A stretch of 64,000 nt of DNA from Clostridium sp. GTDB taxonomy: Bacteria > Bacillota > Clostridia > Clostridiales > Clostridiaceae. The notes beneath the pieces were generated by a model that ran no database searches, was not told the DNA's origin, and saw nothing but the letters and a program-made list of their open reading frames with translations. The translations under genes were made by a program, and so were the position numbers. Every line of letters begins with the position of its first letter. The first letter of the stretch is position 1. This document shows positions 1 through 8,296 of the stretch, piece by piece. The DNA is taken from NCBI RefSeq assembly GCF_021372645.1, contig NZ_JAJFUC010000009.1, positions 1 through 64,000 of the forward strand, in the 5' to 3' direction.

Positions 1-1
1 T

Positions 2-217
2 AATCAAATGAAATATAAATGTGAAAAATATGGTATAGAATTTATTCAAGTACCCACATTTTATCCTTCAAGTAAAACTTGCAGTCATTGCGGAGCTATC
101 AAGAAAGATTTAAAACTTTCAGATAGAGTTTATAAATGTAGATGTGGCTTTACTTGTGATAGAGATAAAAATGCTTCATATAACCTTGCAAACTATGGTT
201 TAGAATTATCACTTTAA
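2..217 (+). CDS. tnpB: TnpB (IS200/IS605/IS607-type) C-terminal end, partial at window edge
   Basis: The reading frame is open to the left edge, so only the last 71 residues are visible. They show the TnpB zinc ribbon (CSHCGAI near residue 25, then CRCG about 20 residues later) followed by DRDKNASYNL, which carries the last catalytic Asp of the RuvC-like nuclease. TnpB is the RNA-guided nuclease that accompanies these transposons; it does not itself transpose DNA. No TnpA is visible, so whether the element is complete must be judged from sequence to the left. The visible part has no frameshift. A neighbouring gene at 384 is broken, which suggests that the insertion or its aftermath damaged the locus. 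Confidence 0.9.
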   Translation, partial: NQMKYKCEKYGIEFIQVPTFYPSSKTCSHCGAIKKDLKLSDRVYKCRCGFTCDRDKNASYNLANYGLELSL

Positions 218-345
218 AGATATTCTAAATTGGGAAGTCGTTATATCCCAATACTTTTTAAGTAGCAAAGCCTATTGAGTGTTATAGCAAACAGGAGTAG
301 CCTTGGCAAAACTGGACACTATGAAGTAGGGAAGAAACAAAATTA
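218..345 (+). ncRNA. Putative omega-RNA / right end of the TnpB element
   Basis: In IS605/IS607 elements the guide (omega) RNA begins inside the 3' end of tnpB and runs through the right end of the transposon. Here the 128 bases after the stop codon are richer in G+C than the surroundings and can fold (GGGA near 232 with TCCC near 246; AGTAGCC/GGC segments near 295-310). They end in GAAGTAGGGAAG at about 324-335, after which normal A+T-rich sequence resumes. The extent is inferred from position and composition; no covariance model was run. Confidence 0.4.
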
Positions 346-383
346 TAGACTTTTATATTCTTTTTGTAAAGTTTTATAGAATT

Positions 384-1018
384 TTGGTAACGGTTACCTT
401 AACATCATATATTTTAGATAATTCAGAAGAAATAAGAATTAACAAACGTCCATCAATAATTATTTGTCCTGGTGGAGGATTTTTGTTTGTGGATTTTCAG
501 CAGGTGGACACTTAAGTGCTAGTTTAGGTGTACATTGGCAAGATGAATTGCTAAAAGAAAAATTTAATGTAGATAATGAATTATTTAAACCAAATGGACT
601 TATATTGGGATATCCTGTATTAGACTATACTTTAATGAAAGAACTAATGTTAGAAAAAGGTGATAAATTCTTAGAAAGGTATTGGGAAGTATCTAACAAT
701 GCTCTTTTTGGAGAACCAAATCCATCGGATGAATATATTAAAGAGTTAAGTCCTGTAAATTATGTGACTAGTAAAACACCACCTATATTTATGTGGCACA
801 CAGCTAGTGATGGATTAGTAAGTGTAAGAAATTCAATAAACTTTGCAACTGAATTATCTAAAAATGGAATTTCATATGAGCTTCACATATTTGAAAGTGG
901 TGTACATGGATTATCTCTTTGTAATGAAGTTACAGCAAATGAAGATTCCCATATTAATGCAGAAGTTAAAGTTTGGTTTGATATAGTTTTAACTTGGCTT
1001 AAAAAATATTCATTATAA
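384..1018 (+). pseudogene. Alpha/beta-hydrolase (esterase/lipase), internally deleted and frameshifted
   Basis: The N-terminal part reads in one frame from about 384 (VTLTSYILDNSEEI, then RPSIIICPGGGF). The C-terminal part reads in another frame from about 480 (VCGFSAGGHLSASLG, then the DYTL and HTASDGLVSV segments to the stop at 1018). In the BD-FAE/acetyl-xylan-esterase type the oxyanion HGG/PGGG strand and the GFSAGGH nucleophile elbow lie roughly 60 residues apart; here they are about five apart, so the middle is lost. The catalytic Ser (GFSAG), Asp (near HTASDGLV) and His (SGVHGLS) remain, but no complete product can be made. The gene begins just after the TnpB element's right end and also lacks its first residues. 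A C-terminal product from a TTG at 464 is possible but would lack the oxyanion strand. Confidence 0.8.
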
Positions 1019-1035
1019 TTAATATTTAAATGAGA

Positions 1036-1086
1036 CTATTGCAAAATGGAAATATAATTTCTATTTTGCAATAGCTTAATTTTTGT
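1036..1086 (+). terminator. Rho-independent terminator
   Basis: A perfect 12-bp stem (1036-1047 with 1063-1074, CTATTGCAAAAT arms) is followed by a T-rich run ending near 1086. It lies right after the broken esterase. Confidence 0.7.
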
Positions 1087-1101
1087 GAGAATAAAAAGCA
1101 A

Positions 1102-1227
1102 ACAGGCGTGATTAAAGTTAATGGTAAAACTTATTGCTTAAACGCAGCTGGTGCAATGAAAACTGGAAAGGCTTCAGTAAAATTATCACACCATAATTTG
1201 AAGAAATCTTTGGATATAGAATTATAA
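1102..1227 (+). pseudogene. Remnant of a choline-binding-type cell-wall repeat protein
   Basis: The frame reads TGVIKVNGKTYCLNAAGAMK, then TGK, a short tail and a stop at 1225. This matches one CW_binding_1 repeat (pattern: hydrophobic, NGK-x-Y-x-LN-xx-GAM-x-TG). No start codon, ribosome binding site or further repeats are present, so it is a leftover of a larger surface protein. The usual aromatic after TG is replaced by Lys. A LicD-family gene, which can place phosphocholine on cell-wall polymers, is found in the polysaccharide locus near 44 kb, but a link is only suggestive. Confidence 0.6.
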
Positions 1228-1276
1228 GGTGATATTATGGTATTAACAGATCAATAATTAAGAAGGAGACTAATTA

Positions 1277-1753
1277 ATGAAAAATATATTTTATTATAAT
1301 ACGAAGATTGGAAGAATTGGAATAGAAGAAAACGGTATGGCTATTACAAGATTGGATTTTATAGATAAAGATATGCAAGAAGAAATAACAGAAAAAAATG
1401 AAACAGCATTATTAAAAGAAGCTATAAAAGAGCTTAATGAGTATTTAGATGGAAAACGCAGTTCATTTGATTTACCGCTAGAGCCTCAAGGAACTGAATT
1501 TCAAAAGAAAGTCTGGAATGTCTTAAAAGAAATTCCTTTTGGTGAAACAAGAAATTATGGTGAAATTGCAAAGATAATTGGAAATGAAAAAGCATCAAGG
1601 GCTGTTGGAATGGCTAATAATAAAAATCCAATTGCTATTATAGTTCCTTGCCATAGAGTAATTGGAGCTAATGGTAAATTAGTTGGTTATGCAGGTGGAC
1701 TTGATTTAAAGGAAAAACTTCTTAATTTGGAGAAGAATTATGCAAATAATTAA
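1277..1753 (+). CDS. ogt: Methylated-DNA--protein-cysteine S-methyltransferase
   Basis: A 158-aa cytosolic suicide repair protein that moves the alkyl group from O6-alkylguanine (and O4-alkylthymine) onto its own cysteine. The active-site motif IVPCHRVIG is at about residues 119-127, and the helix-turn-helix part with FGETRNYGEIA and the conserved RAVGMANNKNP precedes it. The length is normal for the single-domain form without an Ada N-terminus. The ATG at 1277 follows AAGAAGGAGAC at good spacing. It stands alone between gene remnants, with nfo, another DNA-repair gene, about 230 bp downstream; co-transcription is possible but not shown. Confidence 0.95.
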   Translation: MKNIFYYNTKIGRIGIEENGMAITRLDFIDKDMQEEITEKNETALLKEAIKELNEYLDGKRSSFDLPLEPQGTEFQKKVWNVLKEIPFGETRNYGEIAKIIGNEKASRAVGMANNKNPIAIIVPCHRVIGANGKLVGYAGGLDLKEKLLNLEKNYANN

Positions 1754-1979
1754 GACAAAATGTTGATGATATTCAAGCTTGTAGCATAACAACAAAAAAA
1801 GCAATCTGCATTAGAAATATATCAGATATTACAAAGGAGCAATTTAGCATATATAAAAATAATTACTATCCATATGGCTCTGTAGCATCTATTTATTTGT
1901 GGAAAATATCTTTTGAGTAAAGTACATATAATATTTAAAGATGATCAAATGATTACGAAAGATATAGGGAGGAAAGACA

Positions 1980-2813
1980 ATGTTAAAAATAGGATGTCAC
2001 TTATCAACTTCAAAAGGATTTAAAAATATGGGAAAAGAAGCTCTTGAATTAAAAGCAAATACATTTCAATTTTTCACTCGAAATCCAAGAGGAAGTAAGG
2101 CAAAATCTATTGATAAAAAGGATGTAGCAGAATTCTTAGAATTAGCAAAAGAAAATAATTTTACTACAATATTAGCCCATGCACCTTATACATTAAATGC
2201 TTGTTCAGCAGATGAAAATATAAGAGCTTTTGCAAAAGAAGTAATGGAAGATGATTTAGCTCGAATGGAATATACACCAAATAGCTTGTATAATTTTCAT
2301 CCAGGCAGTCATGTTAAACAAGGGGTAGAAGTTGGAATTAAATATATTTCTGACTTATTAAATGAAGTGTTAAAGCCAGAGCAAACAACAACTGTATTAC
2401 TTGAAACAATGGCAGGCAAAGGAACTGAAATTGGACGCACATTTGAGGAGTTACAAGAAATCTTAAGTCGTGTAAAATTATCTAATAAGATGGGAGTATG
2501 CCTTGACACTTGCCATGTATATGATGCAGGATATGACATTGTTAATGATTTAGATGGTGTATTAGAACAGTTTGATAAAATAATTGGATTAGATAAATTA
2601 TGTGCAATACATTTAAATGATAGTATGAATGTATTTGAAAGCCACAAAGATAGGCATGCAAAAATTGGAGAAGGTTCTCTTGGTTTAGAAGCGATTGCAA
2701 ATATAATTAATCATCCTAAACTATGTAATTTACCATTTTTCCTTGAAACTCCAAATGAACTTGAAGGTTATGCAAAAGAAATAGTATTATTAAAAAGTCT
2801 TTACAAGAATTAA
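1980..2813 (+). CDS. nfo: Endonuclease IV (AP endonuclease family 2)
   Basis: A 277-aa base-excision-repair enzyme with a TIM-barrel and three zinc ions; it nicks 5' of abasic sites. Visible family signatures are [11 protein letters not shown] at the N-terminus, FHPGSH (about residue 105), [13 protein letters not shown] (about 175-187), HLNDS near 220 and DRHAKIGEG, which hold the zinc-ligand His, Asp and Glu residues. The length is standard. The start ATG follows GGGAGGAAAGAC. Only its stop codon end touches the next, antisense, gene remnant. Confidence 0.96.
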   Translation: MLKIGCHLSTSKGFKNMGKEALELKANTFQFFTRNPRGSKAKSIDKKDVAEFLELAKENNFTTILAHAPYTLNACSADENIRAFAKEVMEDDLARMEYTPNSLYNFHPGSHVKQGVEVGIKYISDLLNEVLKPEQTTTVLLETMAGKGTEIGRTFEELQEILSRVKLSNKMGVCLDTCHVYDAGYDIVNDLDGVLEQFDKIIGLDKLCAIHLNDSMNVFESHKDRHAKIGEGSLGLEAIANIINHPKLCNLPFFLETPNELEGYAKEIVLLKSLYKN

Positions 2814-2815
2814 TT

Positions 2816-3045
2816 TTAGTTGCCACATATTTAATTGCTTCCGCTATAGTTATTCCATCACCAAAAGCATAACTATTTTCTATTGGAATATCTAAATACT
2901 CTAATGCTTTTAAGATTCCTGTAGCTTTTGTATTTGTTTTTGAATATAACTCAAAAGATTTTTCTTCTACATTATGAATACAATCATAATTATCATTTCC
3001 TAAAGATAAACAATAGTCTACGTTTTTTTCATCGTTGCATAGCAT
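2816..3045 (-). pseudogene. HAD-family (Cof-type) phosphatase fragment
   Basis: On the minus strand the piece KATGILKALEYLDIPIENSY followed by AFGDGIT matches the C-terminal half of Cof-type HAD-IIB phosphatases, where KATGI and GDGxND supply the motif III Lys and motif IV Asp. After GDG the expected ND is replaced by IT and the reading runs into the 3' end of nfo, so the C-terminus is lost. The N-terminal catalytic DxD half is also absent. It is therefore a non-functional internal fragment. It abuts the DeoR fragment end to end on the other strand. Confidence 0.7.
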
Positions 3046-3300
3046 TTCTATTTTAGATGTAGCGGAGTAGATCTTAGAGATGGAAATATTAGTGTTTCTG
3101 TATCAGAAGATTCAAATACTAAAAAAGCTATTATGAGTATATCTAAAGAGCTATATCTAATAGTATTGAATGAAAGATTTAATATAGATGGAACTTTCAA
3201 TTTTTCTAATATAACAGATTTCCATAGTATTATTGCAGAAGCTTCGCCAAGTGATACTATCATGACTTTACTTAAAAAATATGATGTGAATTTACTTTAA
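3043..3300 (+). pseudogene. DeoR-family transcription regulator, C-terminal fragment
   Basis: From about 3052 the frame reads FRCSGVDLRDGNISVS and continues to a stop at 3298. The pattern (GVDL, the KKAI helix, LIVLNERFN and ITD segments) is that of the C-terminal sugar-phosphate sensor domain of DeoR/GlpR regulators. The N-terminal helix-turn-helix and the start are missing; the sequence just upstream is the antisense HAD fragment. No sign of expression. The assignment rests on pattern resemblance only. Confidence 0.55.
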
Positions 3301-3514
3301 CGAGTATTCAATGCTAACAATAAAAAACGAAAACATATAAAAAGTTGTAGTGATAATGGGGCCTAAGGTTGTTAAAGATATAGTTATCCTTTCAAATAGT
3401 AAGACAGAAGTTTATAATAATATTAAAGTGTTAAATTAGACCTTAATATATAATACATCGAATATTCTACATAAGTGGAATCATCTAAGAATAATTTTAA
3501 GGAGTTTGATAAAA

Positions 3515-3925
3515 ATGAAAACAGAACAAGGTCTAGTAATTGAGACGGTTGATAATATAGCTAAAATCAAAGTAGGCAGACATAATGATTGTAGTAACTG
3601 TGGCGGTTGTTCAGGTACTGATAGTGTCATTATAAGTGCAAATAATAAAATTGGCGCTACAGTAGGACAACGTGTAGTTTTTGATGTTAAGGAGGTAACC
3701 GTTTTAAGAGGTGCCTTTGTTGTGTTTATTTTTCCATTAATAGCCATATTTATTGGTGTATTGTTGGGAGGGGGAATAGGAAACTATATTGGAGCTGATA
3801 TACATATTTTTCAAATAACAGGTGGAATAATTACTTTTTTATTATCTATAATATTTGTGAAATTATTTGATAAATCAGCTACTACAAGTGAAAAATCAAA
3901 GCCAGAAATTATTCGTATTTTATAA
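3515..3925 (+). CDS. rseC: RseC/SoxR-reducing-system family membrane protein upstream of rnf
   Basis: A 136-aa protein with a cysteine cluster CSNCGGC at about residues 27-33 in a soluble N-terminal part, then two membrane segments (roughly residues 66-88 and 98-118) and a short charged tail. This is the RseC_MucC layout. In acetogenic and other clostridia an rseC gene sits directly before rnfC and influences Rnf expression or function, and the same arrangement is seen here (190 bp ahead of rnfC). I chose the ATG at 3515 over an in-frame TTG at 3506 because the AAGGAG at 3499-3504 is ten bases from the ATG but only one from the TTG. A redox-sensing role for the cysteines is inferred. Confidence 0.8.
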   Translation: MKTEQGLVIETVDNIAKIKVGRHNDCSNCGGCSGTDSVIISANNKIGATVGQRVVFDVKEVTVLRGAFVVFIFPLIAIFIGVLLGGGIGNYIGADIHIFQITGGIITFLLSIIFVKLFDKSATTSEKSKPEIIRIL

Positions 3926-4115
3926 TAATTACGTCGTATTTCATTATGATTACAGTATATTTTTTATGTAGAAGTTCTAATTAATAAAATTCATTATTTG
4001 AAGAGGAATTATTTATAATTAATAAAAATCTAAATCAAATTTAGGTGAATAAACGTTTTAGAACGGCTATTATGGTTAACTTATTTATTTTTATGAACTA
4101 GAGAGGTGATTGTTA

Positions 4116-5435
4116 ATGTTAAAACGTTTTCTAGGAGGAATTCATCCTAAAGACAGCAAGGGATATACTTTTGATAAATCTATTGAATTTCCAACCTTAC
4201 CATCTAATGTAATTATTCCAGTGAGCCAACATATAGGAGCTCATTGTGAGCCTATAGTGAAGATTGGTGATATAGTTAAGAAAGGACAAGTTATAGCTAA
4301 AAGTGAAGCTTTTATGCATAGTCCAATACATGCATCAATTTCTGGACAAGTTATTAATATTGCAGAAATGCCACATACGTCGTTAGTTAAATGTTTATCA
4401 ATTGTTATTAAAAATGATGGCTTAGATGAATGGATTGAGGGTATTCCATTGCATCGCGAATGGGATGAATTAGGAAATGAAGAAATTCGTGATATTATTA
4501 AAAGAGCAGGAATAGTTGGACTCGGAGGAGCAACTTTTCCTACACATATTAAGCTTTCTCCAAATAAAGATAAGAACATAGATACGTTTATTGTAAATGC
4601 AGCAGAATGTGAACCTTATTTGACAGCAGATTATAGAATGATGCTTGAATATACTGAGCGTATAGTTACTGGTGTTAAAATAGTTATGAAGTTGCTTGGG
4701 GTTAGTAAAGGTATTGTAGGAATAGAAGATAATAAACCAGAAGCTGTAAAAGTTATGAAAGAAGCTTTTAAAGGAACCTCTGTTGAGGTAATATCTTTAC
4801 CTACAAAATATCCTCAAGGTGCAGAAAAAATGCTGATAAAAGTACTTACTAATCGTGAAGTTCCATCTGGAGGATTACCTATGGATGTTGGTGTTGTAGT
4901 ACAAAATGTTGGTACTACGGTAGCGATTTGTGATGCTGTAGTTAGTGGTATCCCATTAATAGAAAGGGTTACTACAGTTTCGGGAGATGCAATTAAGGAG
5001 CCTAAAAATTTATTATTAAGAATAGGGACGAGCTTTAAAGAGGCAATAGATTATTGTGGAGGATTCAATAAAACTCCTGAAAAAATAATTATGGGAGGAC
5101 CAATGATGGGATTTGCTCAATTTACATTAGATGTACCCATAATTAAAGGAGTATCTGGTATATTAGCTTTAAGTACAGATGTTGTAAATTCTGGGGAAGA
5201 AGGTCCTTGCATTAGATGTGGAAGATGTGTTAAAGCATGTCCTATGGGCTTAGTACCAAGCATGTTAAGTATATTAGGTGAACGCCAAAGATATAAAGAA
5301 GCTAAAGATGAGTATGGTTTATTTAATTGTATAGAATGTGGAAGTTGTGTTTATATATGTCCAGCAAAACGCAATATTGTACAATATATAAAACATTCAA
5401 AAGCACAGAATTTAGGGCAATCAGCAAACAAATAG
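4116..5435 (+). CDS. rnfC: Rnf complex subunit C (NADH-binding, two 4Fe-4S clusters)
   Basis: A 439-aa peripheral subunit of the membrane ferredoxin:NAD+ oxidoreductase that pumps Na+ or H+. It shows the N-terminal KGQVIAKSEAF biotinyl/lipoyl-like hairpin, the GLGGATFPTHIK glycine-rich flavin/NADH-binding part (about residue 130), the SLBB region, and two ferredoxin motifs CIRCGRCVKACP (about 364) and CIECGSCVYICP (about 404). The clostridial protein lacks the long repeat tail of proteobacterial RnfC. The ATG at 4116 follows GAGAGGTGA; a TTG two codons upstream is less well placed. It is the first gene of the six-gene rnf operon. Confidence 0.97.
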   Translation: MLKRFLGGIHPKDSKGYTFDKSIEFPTLPSNVIIPVSQHIGAHCEPIVKIGDIVKKGQVIAKSEAFMHSPIHASISGQVINIAEMPHTSLVKCLSIVIKNDGLDEWIEGIPLHREWDELGNEEIRDIIKRAGIVGLGGATFPTHIKLSPNKDKNIDTFIVNAAECEPYLTADYRMMLEYTERIVTGVKIVMKLLGVSKGIVGIEDNKPEAVKVMKEAFKGTSVEVISLPTKYPQGAEKMLIKVLTNREVPSGGLPMDVGVVVQNVGTTVAICDAVVSGIPLIERVTTVSGDAIKEPKNLLLRIGTSFKEAIDYCGGFNKTPEKIIMGGPMMGFAQFTLDVPIIKGVSGILALSTDVVNSGEEGPCIRCGRCVKACPMGLVPSMLSILGERQRYKEAKDEYGLFNCIECGSCVYICPAKRNIVQYIKHSKAQNLGQSANK

Positions 5436-5451
5436 GGAGAGAAGGGATAAA

Positions 5452-6474
5452 ATGAGTTCTGAAAATAAAGTACAGGGAATTAAAGTAAAGGAAATTGAAA
5501 TGCAAGAAAGCACATTTACTGTTTCAGCCTCACCACATATCTGCTCTGAGGAATCAATTTCAAAGATAATGTGGAATGTAAATTTAGCTTTGGCACCAGC
5601 AGCTATTTTTGCTATATACTATTTTGGCGCACCAGCTTTAACTAATATGATAGTAGGTGCAACTTCAGCAGTTGCAATTGAATATTTGGTACAAAAGTTT
5701 CGTAAAAAAAAGATTACAGCATTTGATGGAAGTGCATTTTTAACTGGTCTTTTACTAGCTATGTCTGTTTCACCAAGCTTACCACCTTATATGATGATAA
5801 TTGGTTCATTTATGGCAATAGCAATAGCTAAACATTCTATGGGTGGTTTAGGATTTAATATTTTTAATCCTGCTCATATTGGAAGAGCAGCTTTAATGGT
5901 ATCTTGGCCAGTTGCTATGACTACTTGGACAAAATTAACAACATCTGTAGATGTTGTTAGTAGTGCAACTCCATTAAATATATTAAAACAACAAGGTTAT
6001 GCAAAATTAGTTGAGACTTTTGGAAGTAACATGGAAATGTATAAGGCTATGTTTATTGGTACAAGAAATGGTAGTATGGGAGAAACTTCTACTATATTAC
6101 TTCTCATTGGCGGAGCATATCTTTTATACAAAGGATATATTAATTGGCAAGTTCCTGTTTTTATGATTGGAACAGTAGGACTACTCACTTGGATTTTTGG
6201 ACCAGAAGGTTTATTTACTGGAGACCCATTGTTTCATATGATGGCTGGTGGGTTAATACTCGGAGCATTCTTTATGGCAACAGATATGGTGACTATTCCT
6301 ATTACTATAAAAGGGCAAATTATTTTTGCTGTAGGCGCTGGTATAATAACTGTTTTGATTAGGCTAATAGGTGGATATCCAGAAGGCATCTGCTACTCAA
6401 TTTTGCTTATGAATGCTGTAACGCCATTAATAGATCGTCTAGTAAAACCAAAGATATTTGGGGCAAGGGGGTAA
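5452..6474 (+). CDS. rnfD: Rnf complex subunit D (membrane flavoprotein)
   Basis: A 340-aa integral membrane protein with about eight to nine hydrophobic segments after a short soluble N-terminus (HICSEES). The covalent-FMN motif SSATPL is at about residue 172, and the linked Thr is present, so it is a substrate for the ApbE encoded downstream. GLGFNIFNPAHIGRAAL is the strongly conserved NqrB/RnfD signature. It starts 16 bp after rnfC with GGGAGAGAAGGG ahead of the ATG and ends four bases before the rnfG start. Confidence 0.97.
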   Translation: MSSENKVQGIKVKEIEMQESTFTVSASPHICSEESISKIMWNVNLALAPAAIFAIYYFGAPALTNMIVGATSAVAIEYLVQKFRKKKITAFDGSAFLTGLLLAMSVSPSLPPYMMIIGSFMAIAIAKHSMGGLGFNIFNPAHIGRAALMVSWPVAMTTWTKLTTSVDVVSSATPLNILKQQGYAKLVETFGSNMEMYKAMFIGTRNGSMGETSTILLLIGGAYLLYKGYINWQVPVFMIGTVGLLTWIFGPEGLFTGDPLFHMMAGGLILGAFFMATDMVTIPITIKGQIIFAVGAGIITVLIRLIGGYPEGICYSILLMNAVTPLIDRLVKPKIFGARG

Positions 6475-6478
6475 TGAA

Positions 6479-7042
6479 ATGTCAGAGACACATATTAATA
6501 AACAGGAATCTATTTTTAAGGTGGCAATAAATTTAATAGTAGCTTGCTTAGTTTCCGGATTAATAATAGGAGTAGTATATTTTATTACAGCACCTATTGC
6601 AGTAAAAAAAGGTAAAATGTTAAAACAACAAACAATGAAGGAATTGGTCAAAGATGCAGAAACTTTTAAAGAAATACCAGAAAAAGATCAATGGTTTGCT
6701 GCTGAAAAAAATGGTAAAGTAATTGCTTATGTAGTGCCTAGTGAAAGTAGGGGATATGGTGGACCAATTAAAATGCTTGTAGCTGTTACTACAGATGGAA
6801 AGGTCATTGATTATAACATATTGTCAAGTAATGAGACTCCTGGTCTTGGAGATAATGCTGCGAAAGAACCTTTTAAAGGTGAATTTAAAGAAAAGCAAGC
6901 AGAACATTTGACAGTAGTAAAGGATCCTTCTAATAAAGAAGATATTCAGACAATGACAGGGGCAACTATTTCATCTAAAGCTGTAACAAAGGCTGTTAAA
7001 GAAGCAGTAGAAGCAGTAACAGAGTTTAAAGGGGGTAAATAA
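6479..7042 (+). CDS. rnfG: Rnf complex subunit G (covalent FMN, outer face)
   Basis: A 187-aa protein with one N-terminal membrane anchor (about residues 11-35) and an extracellular FMN-binding domain. The flavinylation motif MTGATISS is at about residues 159-166, with the acceptor Thr in GAT. ETPGLGDNA is the other conserved family block. I took the ATG at 6479 (SEThINK start): AAGGGGG lies seven bases upstream, whereas in-frame codons further up overlap rnfD. ApbE must attach FMN to it. Confidence 0.96.
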   Translation: MSETHINKQESIFKVAINLIVACLVSGLIIGVVYFITAPIAVKKGKMLKQQTMKELVKDAETFKEIPEKDQWFAAEKNGKVIAYVVPSESRGYGGPIKMLVAVTTDGKVIDYNILSSNETPGLGDNAAKEPFKGEFKEKQAEHLTVVKDPSNKEDIQTMTGATISSKAVTKAVKEAVEAVTEFKGGK

Positions 7043-7043
7043 T

Positions 7044-7667
7044 ATGAAAGAATTGTGGAAAATTTTTCATAAAGGTTTATTTGATGAAAACCCAATATTT
7101 ATATTATCTTTAAGTCTTTGTCCAGCTTTAGCTGTCACAACTTCGGTTAAAACTTCATTAACCATGGGTTTATCAGTATTATTTGTTATTACAGCTAATA
7201 ATGTAGTAGTATCATTAACACGTAAGCTAGTAAACTCTAAGGTCAGAGTGCCTGTTTATATAACATCAATTGCAACTATAGTAACAGTTGTACAGCTTGT
7301 ATTACAAGCATATTTCCCATCATTATATAAAGAGCTTGGAATATATTTAGCATTAATAGTAGTGTTTGCAATAATACTCGCAAGAGCTGAGGTATTTGCT
7401 TCAAAGAACAAGGTTATTCCATCTTTCTTTGATGGGCTTGGTATGGGATGTGGATTTACTATAGCAATGGTTTCTATAGGTCTTATAAGAGAAATTCTTG
7501 GTAATGGAACAATTTGGGGATATGCAGTACTAGGTAGTTGGTATAACCCAGCCTTAATTATGATTTTGCCACCAGGTGCATTTATGTTAATTGGCTATAT
7601 GATAGGAGCCATTAAACTTCATAATGAACGTAAAGAGCACAAAAAATTAGAAAGGGGTGAATCATAA
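7044..7667 (+). CDS. rnfE: Rnf complex subunit E
   Basis: A 207-aa membrane protein of the NqrD/RnfE family with six hydrophobic segments. LCPALAVTTSVKTSLTMG near residue 25 and FFDGLGMGCGFT near residue 128 contain the conserved cysteines that, with those of RnfA, hold the intramembrane iron-sulfur centre. It starts one base after the rnfG stop and its stop codon shares one base with the rnfA start (TAATG), pointing to translational coupling. Confidence 0.97.
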   Translation: MKELWKIFHKGLFDENPIFILSLSLCPALAVTTSVKTSLTMGLSVLFVITANNVVVSLTRKLVNSKVRVPVYITSIATIVTVVQLVLQAYFPSLYKELGIYLALIVVFAIILARAEVFASKNKVIPSFFDGLGMGCGFTIAMVSIGLIREILGNGTIWGYAVLGSWYNPALIMILPPGAFMLIGYMIGAIKLHNERKEHKKLERGES

Positions 7668-8242
7668 TGAATGAATATTTTACTTTATTTATAGGTTCAG
7701 TAATTGTAAATAACTTTGTTTTAACAAGATTTTTAGGTCTCTGTATATTCTTTGGAGTTTCTAAAAGTCTAAATGCATCTCTAGGGATGGGAATGGCAGT
7801 TACATCTGTTATAACACTTAGTTCAATACTGGCATGGGTAGTATATCATTTTGTACTTTTGCCATTTCATTTGACATTTTTAACAACAATAGTTTTTGTA
7901 GTACTTATAGCAAGTTTTGTACAATTGTTAGAGTTAATCATAAAAAAACAAGTACCTGCTCTATATAATATGTGGGGTATTTATCTTGTTTTAATAGCAA
8001 CAAACTGTATAGTACTATCTGTTCCACTACTAAGTGTAGAGTCTAATTATTCATTTGTTAAGAGTATAGTCTTTGCAATAGGATCAGGTATGGGATTTGC
8101 ACTTGCCTTGGTACTTATGGCAAGTTTAAGAGAAAAATTGGCATATGCAGATGTACCGGAGGCTTTAGAAGGAACTGGGGTAGCATTTATAGTGGCAGGT
8201 ATGTTGTCTCTGGCGTTTCTTGGATTTTCTGGAATGATATAA
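7667..8242 (+). CDS. rnfA: Rnf complex subunit A
   Basis: A 191-aa six-helix membrane protein homologous to RnfE in inverted topology (NqrE/RnfA family). NNFVLTRFLGLCIFFGVSKS near the N-terminus and ATNCIVLSVPL near residue 110 carry the paired cysteines. The length is normal. Its ATG overlaps the rnfE stop by one base and GAAAGGGGTGAATC gives the ribosome binding site. Confidence 0.97.
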   Translation: MNEYFTLFIGSVIVNNFVLTRFLGLCIFFGVSKSLNASLGMGMAVTSVITLSSILAWVVYHFVLLPFHLTFLTTIVFVVLIASFVQLLELIIKKQVPALYNMWGIYLVLIATNCIVLSVPLLSVESNYSFVKSIVFAIGSGMGFALALVLMASLREKLAYADVPEALEGTGVAFIVAGMLSLAFLGFSGMI

Positions 8243-8296
8243 GATGTGGTATTTTTTCTCGGATGACTAAGTTTAATAAGGAGATGAATAAAAATT

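Noticed and set aside
1754..1979. Open frame ending at 1920 (contains ISDITKEQFSIYKNNYYPYG)
   Set aside because: It has no start or ribosome binding site and I recognise no family; perhaps another relic, but the support is too weak to list as a gene.
2309..2647. Long antisense frames inside nfo and many other genes
   Set aside because: They lie opposite clearly conserved coding sequence, lack ribosome binding sites and show no family motifs.
3359..3439. Short frame containing MGPKVVKDIVILSNSK
   Set aside because: About 25 codons without ribosome binding site or known match.
4053..4064. Palindrome CGTTTTAGAACG before rnfC as a Rex operator
   Set aside because: It does not match the TTGTTAA-type Rex consensus; no assignment is possible.
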